From: Archegozetes longisetosus
Taxonomy: Eukaryota > Arthropoda > Arachnida > Sarcoptiformes > Trhypochthoniidae
Direction of reading: 5' to 3'
Assembly (NCBI GenBank): GCA_018873245.2
Contig: JAEMBT020000006.1
Span: 5,353,855 to 5,417,854, forward strand
Length of the DNA: 64,000 nt
This document shows, in pieces, positions 51,301-64,000 of this stretch (position 1 is the first letter of the stretch; every line of letters begins with the position of its first letter). The notes under the pieces are model-generated. The model was not told the DNA's origin. It saw only the letters and a list, made by a program, of their open reading frames with translations, and did no database searches. Both the position numbers and the translations under genes were made by a program.

Positions 51301-54300
51301 CACCTAAAATCTTTTGATCTCAAAATAGAAATTTTTGATTGAATGAGTTTTTTACTTAAGCTTAAATGTTTCTCAAGAATAAGTTATTTTATATATCGAG
51401 CTGATCGCCCTTTTCTGTGCAATTTTGCTCTCCTTTTCACCTGTTATTCTACTTTACTATTGAAGTGGTATCGCTAATACTCTTACTTCTCATTAGAAAA
51501 ACTATTTTGTCTTCAAAACTAGTTTTTCAGGACTTAATTGAATACAATTTATTTATGTTGATGCGAATGTTGCATATTCTAATGTGAATATTTTTATATT
51601 CATAAATATTTCAATTATTATTGCAATACTCCTGACGGCGTCAAACATTAAAAATTCTATTGCTGTATGTTTTTAAGAGAAAATTTCAATTTGTTTCTTT
51701 TATTTACTTATTTTGGTCAAAATTTGAATGACTGTTCGAATGGCAAAACATGGAGTCGTTTGATTGAAAGGCAAGAATTGTTTTGTTATTGAAATTCGTA
51801 AGTTCAAAAGCTGTTATTAAAATGAACTTATTTAGTAAAAAGCAGTTACTATAGCAATAACTGTTGCATTCTCACTTGGTTTCTATATTTTTCAATGTTT
51901 TTTAGAGTAATTTAGGCGTAATAAGTTTTTCTATGCCAGTAAAACTATCGAAATTTTATAAGCTTTATAATAGCAGTAATACACGTGAAAATGTGTGTCA
52001 AAAAGGAATTACACTACAATATTTTCAAATCAATAAAATTCTTTCCAAACTTTTAGTTTAATTAAATTTTGCACAACTTTTAGTGGACTTAGTTTAGTCT
52101 TAAGTCTCATATCTTTTAAATGCCTTCTGATTAAAGAGTTTACGATCCAAACTTGAAATTTGACAGAATTAATTCTACAAATTCCTAGGTATTATATTTA
52201 TTCGAAATTTTCTTAGCAGTTGCCTATGTGCAAAATCTTGCTTCAGATTAATTTAAAAGTTAACGCGAGGAATGTTCATACAGAACAATTGAATGAGTAA
52301 TTTAAGTTTAAATCTTTTCTCTACGCAGTAAATTAATAAGTGAGTTGATTAGACAGGATTGCATCAAATTTTTATACAGTATATAAATGAATTCAACTAA
52401 ATCTTCTAAGATACAAGTTATGTCAAAATAAATCTTATTAACAAAGTTGAGACACTACCAATTTTATATTGTTTTGTTAGAATTTGTTTTCAAAATGATT
52501 CTTACGATATAATCAAAGTATACATCATTTTTCTTCTTTTATGATCCTCTCAAAAGGATTATATTTTGCAGAAATCAATAAACTTTTTCTCATGCCTCGT
52601 GAGTTGTCTCATAATGAAGGCTTAAAGCTTTGGGTGAATAAAAGCAACGAATACATAATTCATCTTTGAACATACGAACACTTTGTTAGTGATAAACACT
52701 CGAATAATAAATAATTGATTTCAAAAATTTGTTGAGTTTGCAGTTGCAAAGTCACAAATGACATGACAAATAGAAAATAATCCTAATTATTTTTCTAGAG
52801 TTTGGTGCATAAAATCAGAAATACATAACATACGACAACATAACAGGTGTTCGTTTTGAAACTTAATTGAAGCTTTCAAAATAAGTTAAATGTAATGACA
52901 ATTAAGAAGTTTTGAAGTCTAGCAAAATAGATTAACTGCAAAATAAAAAGAGACAACCCCAATCAATCATAAGCTGAACTTGAGAGGTAGTAATAGAGAT
53001 CTCAACAACGATTAGTAAAGTTTGGATCAATAAATTGATTGAAAAACATGAGGAAAATATGAATAAGTAAATTGATGTGTTTGACAAAATAAATACAAAA
53101 ACTATTCTCATTACCATCTTACATGAAACAGAATTATAACTGAACAAAATGTTGTATTACCAATAAATCAAATTTTATCTGCTCAATTGATTTAAATGTG
53201 CCACATATGTGCCAGTATATGTTTTGTTTAATATTAAGCAAATCAACTTTCGACAAATTAATATACAAATAAGAAAATGCTTTTTCAACAACTCTATAAC
53301 TGCATTGACTGATAGTTAAACGTTTCATATAATAATATTGATCTTTACTCTTTTATACGGTTCGTGGCAAATTTTTAAAAATAGCTTTTAAATAAGCAAA
53401 TTATTCCTGATAACGAACATAGCGATGCAAGTGATGTTCGTATTGCTAAGTGCTGCCTTATTGTTGTAGGTCAGTCTTATTGGCAGAGTTCAAAATGAAA
53501 CTCTCACTCTTCAAACCTGTTAACCATAACTTTCTATCGGAATCACTGAAGCTAAAAAGTTGGCAAGAAATCCCATTATCTTTGTTCAGCTATTGCCTAA
53601 TGTATTGAATATCCCTTTAAGGTTGTTTTTCTCTCAATGCATGTGCAAAATGTATCATATTTTGCACAAAAACTCGTAAATAGTTGTTCAACGAATGAAG
53701 CCAAACGAATAATTAATTTTAAAAATAGTTAATAATAATTTTTTTGAGAATAATATCGGTTTGTACATATTTAGGCTTACGTAAGCATGTTTTCGTTTGA
53801 AAAATAGGATATTTTGCATCATGCTAAGTACGAATATTTTTTGAAAGCCTATAGAAATACGTAGAACAACATGAGTCTAACTAAGATAATAGAATCGCTT
53901 CTCAGTTCTAAATAGATTTTGAATAAAATTTCAAAACAAGGACCTGTTATTTGAGTAAGCTTAGGTTCAAACGCTTTATGCATAAAGTTTGACGATTTGA
54001 TTATTTGTAAAGTGAAACCAAATAACGAGCTCTTTTGTCAACTCAAATGTAAACATAACACATTCTAATCGCACGTGAATGAAAGCTCTAGTTATTTCAG
54101 TTGGTCATTAAAATATTATTGTCAAAAACCTTTATTATAGTGGATAGCTTTGAGAGTTGCCAATAGAATTAGCTGTGCCTCAGTCTGCGTTTTATGAGTT
54201 ATTTGAATGTAACTTTTGCCAAAGTATTTGCGAGTTTCTTTGAGCATTTAGTGATAAGATTGAAGGTTTCTTCGCACATCTCCAATAGTTTTGTAATTTC

Positions 54301-57300
54301 GTAGTCGGGAGAAAAACAATAACTCATTTGTCAAAAAGAAGTTTTCAATTTAGTGTAATTTACGATGTTTTCAAGCCTGTCCTCAAAAGGAATAGTTTGA
54401 CGAAATGACTCTCGATGTAAATGATTTGTTTAGAAAACACCTAGACGATCACTAATAAACTTGAAAAATAGGATTTGCATCAATAGATGCTCTATTCTTG
54501 ACAGATCTGAATTAAAAGAATCAGTCCAAACATATTACTATGAAAAGTAATAGCTTTTTCCCATACGATTGAACCTACTTTGACATATGATCTAAATTGC
54601 ACCTAATATTAGAGCTTCTTTCAAAGACTAATTGAAGAAAATGAACTCCAAGCTGTCATCAGTATATTATGATTATAAGAGTAATAAGTTATTCTTTACT
54701 GATTTTACGGATTTAGCAGATTTTTGTATATTTTTGCTTTTTCAATTTAATTGATTTTAATTTGAGGCAAACACTATAAATAAAGAATTAGTAATTTGTT
54801 AGCTTAAGTACTGTATACTAGAACCTAAACATTTACGCTCGCCTTCTATGAATAATGAATGATTGCTGAAATTAGCCACGCTTTCCTACTTTCTCATTGA
54901 TGTTAGTTTTTGGTCATTAAAACAATGAATGAAGTCGTAAGCAGGGGCATTATAAGCTTTATTACTGATTGACCAAGCAGTAAATTTAATAGTGTTTGAA
55001 TAGCATTTAAATAAAATACACATAAGGTAGTACTCGAATGAAGATAAGTTGACAAAGTTTCGTGAAGCCGTGCGTTTTGATCTCTCAATAAAATTTGTGA
55101 ATATAAGATTACTGACGATCTATTCCGAGATAAAGCTTCAAAGCAAATAGTTTGTCAAGTATTGCCTTTGTTTCAAGGGATTTCAATCAATCTATATATT
55201 TGAAATTTTTGTTACGATAGTTAGTCTACTACTCTAACTACTAGACCATTAGGAATAAGTGTGTTATTTAAGTGTTTTAGCTGAAAGAAAGTGACGAGTA
55301 AGTCAGTTTATAGACAAATATAGATAAGTAGTTCGCGAACAATTCTATAGGTAAGTAATGAACCATTCATGACAATACTGTATCAAAATTCTCTTTACTA
55401 GAATTACAGATAATTCACATAGGAGAAGTTGTTCATCATATTATTCTATATAAAGAGAACACATTTCCGATGAAAAATAATGAGAATAAGAAAAATAGAG
55501 GTAACTACGTTAATACTTAGTCTTGTGCTAGCATTCAAAATCTATTTATGCTATCATGTTATTACTTTATGACTAATGACGTGCAAAATCTCAAAAAGTT
55601 TCAGCCTTAGCTTCTAGAATCTGAATCACACTGAAAAGAATAATTACTTCACAAAATATCATTTCTTAGAGTAGATATTTCATCATCAAGTCGTTTTGAC
55701 CTACTCTTCAAAGCGTACGCAATTATATTTTATTAATTCGGACACAACAGACAAAAGAGTAATGTTCTTATTTTGGTCTTAGATTTTGATTAAAGACTCT
55801 TTCTTGTAATGATTGCCTGAAATCAAGTTCAACGGTATTACAGGAAAATGTCTTTCGAGTTATTAGGACTGCATTGGTTTGGTTTGATTGGGCTATTTTT
55901 TACATTTTTTCATAGATCATTATTTGCGATGCGGTTTCAATGTTATAGAAATTCTTATTTGATTGTTTTGTGCATTTATGTCAAATAAAATATCTCGATT
56001 TTTTTCAGCAAAAGTGATTCTGTTTTATTATTAAAGCACATAAGATAGAAATAACTGAACAACAGGCGTATTACTATTGAGTCAAACGCATACGTTCAAA
56101 TACAATTTCATTTTATGTCAAAATAAATGCAACCTTAAGTAACTTATCTCAGAATTTAAGATACATGACTGCCAGTAGATTAAGCTTTCGCACTCTTGAG
56201 ACAGAAAACTCACTTCTATTTTCATCAGAAATTTATTTTATCAAAACAATAAAAATGAATCTCATTCACTTTTCCAAGGTCTCTGCTCTTTTCAAATATT
56301 CGATTGTCTGATTTTATGAAAATTGTAATTCTGAAAATTTTCTACCGAATTAGTCTAGAATTTCGTAGCGCTTCTTTGAACTCCAGTTGTTTATTGAGAA
56401 TACGTGACAGAAGAAATCAAATTAAGATTTTTATACTTGACAGTTTGTAAGTTATGAATTAAAGATTGCCATTTTATGAAAAACCCATAAAAAGAATGTC
56501 GATTTTTAATTTGGTTTTCAAACTGTTGAACTTTTGTTCTAAAATGAAACTTGGCATTGAACCGAAGACGGTATTTGCCACTTTTAGGTAATAAGTGACT
56601 TATAAAAAATATAAAGTGACAAAATTACTAGTTGATTATTAAAGTGAAAAGTTAAGTCAAACTTAAAATCTGGATTCTTTTCAAATCCATTAATATTCTT
56701 ATTTATGCGTCAGATTCGCACACATTCGTATACATTCGACTCTATACGAGAAAAATTGGAGTTGAGTAAGTTTTGGTGTTTTAAAGTGAACCACTTTTAT
56801 TTTCTTGACATACTCTTTGACGCCGAAAGCATTTTTCGCATCAAATATTTTAGCAGAAATATTCTATTATATAGTTTGAGGTTTTCGAAACAAATTCATA
56901 TGAGTTTATGAACAAAATTTAAATAAAGAGAAATTGATTTAGGATTTTGGGTAATCCATTAAACAGCCAGAGGCTACATATTTATATAACATGTGGTATT
57001 TTTATGGCAATAAATCATATGATTTTGCAATTTTATATATCTTAAGCATTCCATACAAATTTTGATGCTTTCATTTTCCACCAATATTATTATTGATCAA
57101 TCTAATCAACAATTTTCAGTCTTCCAAAATAGTTTCTCCAATGCATGAAACCACTTTCTCCTTCACTCTAAAGTTAGTCTACCAGTCAGTTAGCTCTACA
57201 GGAACAAAGTTTCAAAATTAATCTTTTTTCCATTCACTAATCAGTCTGTGATCGTCTTAGACTTCAGTATTTATTAAAGGAGTTGAACGCTCAGATTTAG

Positions 57301-57447
57301 ATGTTCTCTAAGCTTAAGTACTAAACCCTATCTGGTTCTGTCCATCACTTTTTATTGGTTTGCAAACGATGCTTACATCCCTAGACTTTCTGTAATCTGT
57401 GTACAAAAAATATAAGCTCTTAATGAACTTTTGTTAGCTGTTTAAAT
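48332..57447. other. Long stretch with no recognisable gene
   Basis: Over 9 kb of AT-rich sequence. I checked all listed open frames here (for example 50214-50480, 52932-53328, 54903-55088, 56705-56911); none resembles a known family or shows flanking splice sites with coding bias. An ATG directly followed by GTAAGTG lies on the plus strand at 48476. The region could be an upstream or intronic part of the KCNQ gene that starts at 63361. Confidence 0.45.
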
Positions 57448-59429
57448 CAGTGGTTTTCAACTTCGGTTTTGTGACCCGATAATGATTCTCAGGTGAGCCG
57501 CGAACAAATGTCAGAAATCAATGAGGAATGGACTGCAAAAGAATCTTCAGAACAAATCGATATTTTGACTAAATTTGCAAGGAATATGATATATACTCCT
57601 GTGGATGTCAAATAAAATATAAACAAGTATTTGAAGAAAAACATTTATTTAAAGAAATATTAATTCCTCTAATTGATTTGAAGTAGAAACTTTGAAATTA
57701 TCAAATTATATAATCAAGAAACTGAACGTAAATGAGGTTAAAATATTTGGATAAAGCTTTCACGTTTACATTAGGTAAACGCTTGAATAAATGATAGATA
57801 AAGCACAGCTCTGGGTTGCCTGAATTGTTCACGCGCACTTGTCAGAAGAGATTGACTCTCTACCAAAAAGTGGTACAGACTATTCTTAGCGAATAGCTCC
57901 ACTAAGCTGAGTAACAGCAAATGCAATCAGCCTTTAACACTCATTAGCTAACTTTCTCACTAATGAGTGACCAATTAGAAAATCATTTTAATGGCTTCAA
58001 TATCATGTTGTACTACGCTTGAAATGCCGTATAACAAATACTGACTACCAGTCATGTCGAAGTTGTATCCATTCAAATGTCATCTTTCCAATTGAGAAAG
58101 CTTTTCATATTGACACCCATTATAATGAACACATTTATATGTGAAGTGCATTCGAAAGAATTGTAGCCTTAAGAGTATATTGGAAAAAATTGATGAGCAA
58201 ATATGAAAGTGTAAAGGGTATGGAAAGATTATATTTATTTTTCAGACATTCAATATCTTATGAACGTATTTTTAGACTGTGAATCCAAAGCCTTTGTTCA
58301 AGAATTGACTCAGAATCACATAAGAAGTAATTTTTCAATAAGGCCAAAATAAACTCTCAAAAAGCTTTTATATGTTTCATATCTTTCTAGTTCTCATCAG
58401 ACCGAAATATTTATCTTTGAATTAAGTATTAACGCACTGCAGCTGTTTCCGATCGGTGGCAAGCGTACCATTTACTAGTTCACTGAGAGGCCATAGCTCG
58501 TGTTCGAAAGTTTATGGTCTTAAACACTAAAAATGGTTAAAATTATAAAAAAAAAGAAATTCGTTATTATAAACGAGTCTGCATTTTCTGCACTTTCAGG
58601 AATCAAAGTCAAAATTGGAATAAATTTAACATTGAACGTGGTCTGAGACTATGTTTGAGGAAAATTGAGCCCACGATTGAAACTTGTGTAACAGAAAACA
58701 AGTTCATACTTTAAAATAGATGTATGTTTTAATTCTGATTGCAATCAATTTAATAAAATTAACTTAAAAGCATTGAAAAAAGCTCAGCTCAAAGCTAGTA
58801 CTGTATTGATTGTTGAAAAGTCTGTACAGTACTGAATGTAATGAATATTAGTATAAATAATTTATCTCTTTTAAAAACAACTTTTGAATGGCCAAAACTT
58901 TTGCATGTCTGGAGATCAGAGTTTTTTATATACCATTTCAGACATGATATTGATGCCATAAATCGTTTACCTAATCCACCTAATAGTCGAAAGGTTGCCC
59001 CAACGGAAGCCATATTGTTTGAGCTAAATTTAGGTTTACCTTAATCTGTATTAAATTTATGTATTACCTTGACTAAACTTGATGGTAGGAGTGATTCATA
59101 TAGGATGTTCATATAGGATTCATCAACAATAAAAGGATGTTTCGGGCCTAGTCGACTTTCTTACAATTTTTATGGCTTCATATGATAATAAGTTAGGGTA
59201 CGAGCTTATCAACAATACACAAGTCAATTTGAGAACGTATAACTAGCTTTCTATGAAACAGCTTATATAATGAGAGAAAAGAATCAAATTTAAGGCTGAG
59301 CTGAAAATATGACCTCGTGCCGCAACTGGGGTTTTATAGTGAAGATAGCTTCAGTAGATTTATGAGTGATCCGCGAACCAGTTTTTATCAAGAAATGAGC
59401 CACAGAGTCAAAAAGTTTGAAAACGACTT
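57448..59429 (+). mobile_element. Old hAT element with decayed transposase
   Basis: The left end CAGTGGTTTTCAAC is typical for hAT elements; the right end reads, inverted, AAGTCGTTTTCAAAC. Inside both ends the sequence stays complementary (GTGACCCG.. and ..GTGAGCCGCGAAC on the left, GTTCGCGGATCACTC inverted on the right). The flanks GTTTAAAT and GTCTATAT are six-of-eight identical, a decayed 8-bp target duplication. On the plus strand at about 58605-58703 the remains of the transposase C-terminus are readable: NKFNIERGLRLCLRKIEPTI, as in ZBED-type hAT proteins, followed by a stop. The rest of the transposase is too decayed to read. Confidence 0.75.
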
Positions 59430-62400
59430 GTCTATATTATGGAACCATTTGATGTGATACCAGTTCCCTCAGGCATTCAGGTGTCTAGATATCGAGATCC
59501 GTATCTTTGGATAAATGAAATTAGTTTCCTAACATTCGTAGAAATGAAAGTTTATTGATTCATGAGCACGATTTAAATAAATAAAATAAAAACTTTTCAG
59601 TCCTGGTCTAAATATTGATGTGTTTTTGCTTACGTTTCTTTAAAATAGTGGAAATGTATATTTTAGAACCACGGACAATATGCAGTTTTAAAGCATAGGA
59701 TAATACAGATTACTTTTGATATTCGAGAATATTAGTCAGTTTAATAATGTGATAAAAAAATTCTTGTCGAATGAAATAATGTGAATTTTCCATCAAAATC
59801 TCATGTTTTATTCCAGCGTATTTTTCATGGCACTGATCAAATTGAGCAAACTGATTTAAAATTCATATATAAGTAATGTTGACTGATCTTATTCAAATTT
59901 TGAATGAATAAGAAAATGCATGAGTGTATAGGAAAATAATGCTAGAATCAAAATTTGAAGTGGTTGTCAATTTCTTAGAGTAGCTTCATACTTTGTCTCT
60001 ATGACATACATTTCAACTCTTCATAACTTGTTATATTTTTGAAAGAGTTTTTGCATAATATTAACTAACATTTTATCTATATTCAATGCCAACAATATCC
60101 CATTGATATCAGTAATTATTAGAACCGCTTTGATTCTTGGTTTTACAAGTTATCCATAAATTTCTGGTGCTTTGTTTGTTCAATTTATAAAATCTTGAAA
60201 GTCTAAATTCATAACAAATAATAATATAATTTAACTTGTACTCTATAGTTCTACAGACTGTAAGGTAGAGATAATCGATTTTCTCCTGGTTGATATTGAC
60301 ATATTCTTCGTTCGTACTTGCCTTTAAATTTTGGTCACAAACCTTAAATTTTTAATTCGAGTTCTATCTGAGTTTATCTTATCTATTATTCATATATTAA
60401 GGTATATCGCAAAGGTTGAAATTGGATAAAATCAAAGTTCATCGAATCTGTTAAAGAGTTTGAATGCATTCAATACCTTTAGCAACGTAGCGAGCATTGA
60501 TAATTCATATCAATTCAGTCATGCGGATAAGCTAGAGTAGATTAAAGATGCACTGAAATTATGTGCATTTATAAACTTGAAATTAGATTTAAGGCCAAAA
60601 TAAGTAAATTTGTTTCAAATTAGTTGCAAAAACTTTTTGAAAAATCACTTTGCAATAACTCTTCATTTAAGATTCTCGGCATTAAATATCAAATTTTAGA
60701 GTCTAATATCAAAGATATTTGTGAGACTTTTTCATTAAAAGTTCATTAAAGAAAATAATAACAGAGAGCATGAGTAGGAAATGTCTACTTGAATGTGTTG
60801 CGCAATAAGTAGTTGATTGAATGGTATTTATGTGCTTCGCCAAACTAATCACTAAGCTTAAGATACACTATCAAAGTGTTTCAGAGCAGATGTTTAGGGT
60901 CTAAGATTGTATTTAAGATCTGTATTGTTCGAGATCTCTGTAAACAACTATCAAGTTTCAAATGCTTTTCTATGTATCGAATTATCATGACTTGAATTAA
61001 GTAATTCGAGAGAAGTTTGTTTTGCCCAAATTATGTTTGAGGAGCTAAACGTTAATCAAATTTCTTAAATTGTAATTATTGTCGAGCGACTGAAAGCTTA
61101 AACTTAATTAAGTTCTAGTTTGAAAACATAACTTAAGAACATTACGGACTGTGGATCTCTACGATAAACATGAAAACATGTAGGTTTAGTTAATGTAGTC
61201 TTGCAAATGATCGAATAATTTGTAATCTAATTACTAGCCAATAATCCTTTTATTATCTAATATATTCAAAATGACTCGATTTCATCGTGAACTGAGCATA
61301 TTTCAAATTATTGCAACCTAAATATAGCTTTTCGAGTTAGCACACAATATGTAACAACAGTTTACAGTAGTGTTACATGACTTCAATATATAGAAAAGAT
61401 AGCTTGCTGCGAACCAACAATAACCATGTATTAACTCAGTTATGTTCAGGAAGTTTCACCTTTAATAGACAATGCAAATTCATCCAGAATAATCTACTGA
61501 TTCTTTTCTGTTTATGTTTTCTATAAATATTGCACTTTTTAGGCAATACTCAAAAGAGTGTTTTGCATGTTTTGCGGTAGAAAGTGGCAACACTTCTGTC
61601 AATTTTGCTTAAACTAAACCACTTGTTCCTAATTAGTTGATAACTTCGATGCATATTTTGCTATTATTTGCAAGTTGTGATGAAGAGAAGGATCGAGTCT
61701 CTCTTAAGTTTAAGTCTCACTCGTGTTAATAGAGCCGTTGCTTTTCTATTACATTTGCCATCACTTACAATGTTCCTCACGTTTGAAGCGAATGGACTGC
61801 TTTTGCTAGTGTTTAGTGAACACAATTTGCACTCTTTATATAAATCTACTTAAGTGAGAAGTGCTGTTTTCAAGAAGTATCGACTTGTTGTTGCAGTTGC
61901 ACTATTCACAGAAAATACCATTTTCTCTATCAGCATAAGAACTCATTAAGTGTGAGTCAATGCTTTGCTATTGAATGAATTTTGAACAGAAACTTAGTTG
62001 AAAAGCAGATCTTCAAATTCTTACTGAATGTCTGTATGGACAAAGGAATTGCTAATTCATAAAATTTGATTTCGTGCAGGTAAGTCATTATTGTCGAGCA
62101 AAAGGTAAATAACTTATTAAACTTAGCTTATGGCACAATACCAAAATTCTTATGACTCAACATGGCATCAGTTACCTGAAAATTGTTAGTTACATAAACT
62201 ATTAAGTTAGGAAAATATTTCGAACTTGCTTTCAATCACGAGATTATTTGACAAAGTTCTTATACTCTATAATCGTATTTGTTTTTAATACATTGAAACA
62301 TGCTATACATACATAAGAATAAAATATTCCGACTTTCATACATTCAATGCAAAGCTTCTGAAATTCTCATGAGAAATGAAAAATACAAAAAGTAGTTTTA

Positions 62401-63360
62401 TTTGGATTTGATTTGCAGTGAGTTTAGTATTAGTGAAGATATGAACATTACATAGACTTTCTGATACTCTAATATTAGTACTAGTGAGAGACGTATGCTT
62501 TCAAATTAAGGCAGACTCGGTGTGAATCAAATAGATAGAAAATTACTCAAAATCCATTGTATTCATCAAAAGCGGCTCATCTATTTTTGCACAAGTTCAT
62601 TTTGACCGCTATGCGATTTTAGTTTTATATTAAAATTTAAGAATAAATTCGAATAGGAAATTGACTAACAAATTTTTTATGGGCGATACCAGGTATAACT
62701 AAAGGTTAAAGTTTAAAGTTGATTATAAACCAAATTCATTGTAAGGCATGTCATTTCTGTTAAATCAAAAAGACTTTGAGGGCGTAACTTGAAACAAACA
62801 CATTAAATTTAATATATTTTTGTGAGTAAATTAAGAATTAATGAACTCTGATATTTAACAAAAACGTAGATTTTTCTCTCATAAGTTCTTATGGATGACT
62901 CCATCAGATTATTATTAACAATGTTATATAAATTCTGGTATTCGCAACACTAAAATAATGCTAATGCTCAGAAGCACCTCGTTAATAATTAGCTGAGAGA
63001 TTTCTTGAAACTCAGTAAATGCCTCTTGTGTTACGACTCTTATTAAGGCCAGTATGAGAATCAATCTTTATATCATAGTATTTTTATCCTAACGTTTTTT
63101 TTATTGTGCAAAGTATTTATAGCATAGATATCAAATTCTTACTTAATCGTATCAAATTCCTCTCTCAAAAATTGCTCGACAATTCTAAGATCAAAGTAAA
63201 ATTGCGAACAAATTTGTAAGAAAATACATGACTGAAGAACATCTTTGTTTCTCTCGAATCGAAAAATTAGTTGACAACTAACGAGAAATTTTTGCGAAAA
63301 ATATTATTGAATTTCCTCTAACTTTAACTTAGAAAAAGACAAGTTTAAGAGTGTTCACTC
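59430..63360. other. Upstream region of the KCNQ gene, nothing recognised
   Basis: No coding frame or repeat stands out in 3.9 kb. The KCNQ promoter and 5' untranslated region probably lie in its right part; I could not identify them. Confidence 0.45.

Positions 63361-64000
<640 letters not shown>

Noticed and set aside
58795..59044. Overlapping open frames on both strands
   Set aside because: They lie inside the old hAT element beyond the transposase C-terminus and resemble nothing known.

Overview
This is an AT-rich, eukaryotic nuclear window, almost certainly from an arthropod. The evidence is an innexin fragment (an invertebrate gap-junction family), a chemoreceptor-like protein, sidekick, a Ptp10D-type receptor phosphatase, degenerate CCTAA runs like the arthropod telomere repeat, and very short GT-AG introns (about 55-130 bases). 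A small-genome chelicerate such as a mite is a reasonable guess, but the window does not prove it. An HRI-type eIF2alpha kinase argues against flies.

Intact or nearly intact host genes lie mostly in the first third. On the minus strand are an RCBTB1/2-type RCC1+BTB protein (5465-7242, one apparent 1-base frameshift), the haem-regulated-inhibitor-type eIF2alpha kinase (8977-11320, with a GC-AG intron), a chemoreceptor-like membrane protein (14104-15072, possibly truncated) and tyrosine hydroxylase (16006-18582, 12 exons read, first exon not found). At the far right, on the plus strand, the first two coding exons of a KCNQ1-type potassium channel start at 63361 and run off the window. A long intronless gene on the minus strand (30676-33498) encodes an NB-ARC/STAND NTPase with about eleven 42-residue TPR repeats; its architecture resembles bacterial and symbiont-type proteins and it is the best candidate for an unusual system here.

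The rest is a graveyard of gene fragments and transposons. A Ptp10D-like receptor tyrosine phosphatase pseudogene occupies 39797-48331 on the minus strand, split by an insertion that carries the C-terminal end of sidekick (41070-41912, plus strand, ending in the PDZ ligand GFSSFV) and a PIF/Harbinger element (about 41910-44751). Further copies of parts of the same dead gene lie at 2503-4448 and 21108-21907, and the first shares premature stops with the big copy, so the sequence was already dead when duplicated. An innexin C-terminal fragment abuts the first copy. Two pieces of a KCNQ channel lie in scrambled order at 22270-22773 and 26460-27444. All these fragments are 3' parts of genes and several keep their introns, so they are DNA-level duplications rather than retrocopies.

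Mobile elements with boundaries visible by eye: a hAT element at 27535-29959 with a perfect 8-bp target duplication and an almost intact transposase, a 492-bp piggyBac-type MITE at 24542-25033 bounded by TTAA, a 392-bp TIR element at 36575-36966 with a tRNA-like A/B-box segment inside, an older hAT at 57448-59429, and several long hairpin inverted repeats (922-1312, 36195-36430, 38428-38933, 39095-39779). Between 48332 and 63360 almost nothing but the old hAT is recognisable; this may be upstream regulatory or intronic sequence of the KCNQ gene.
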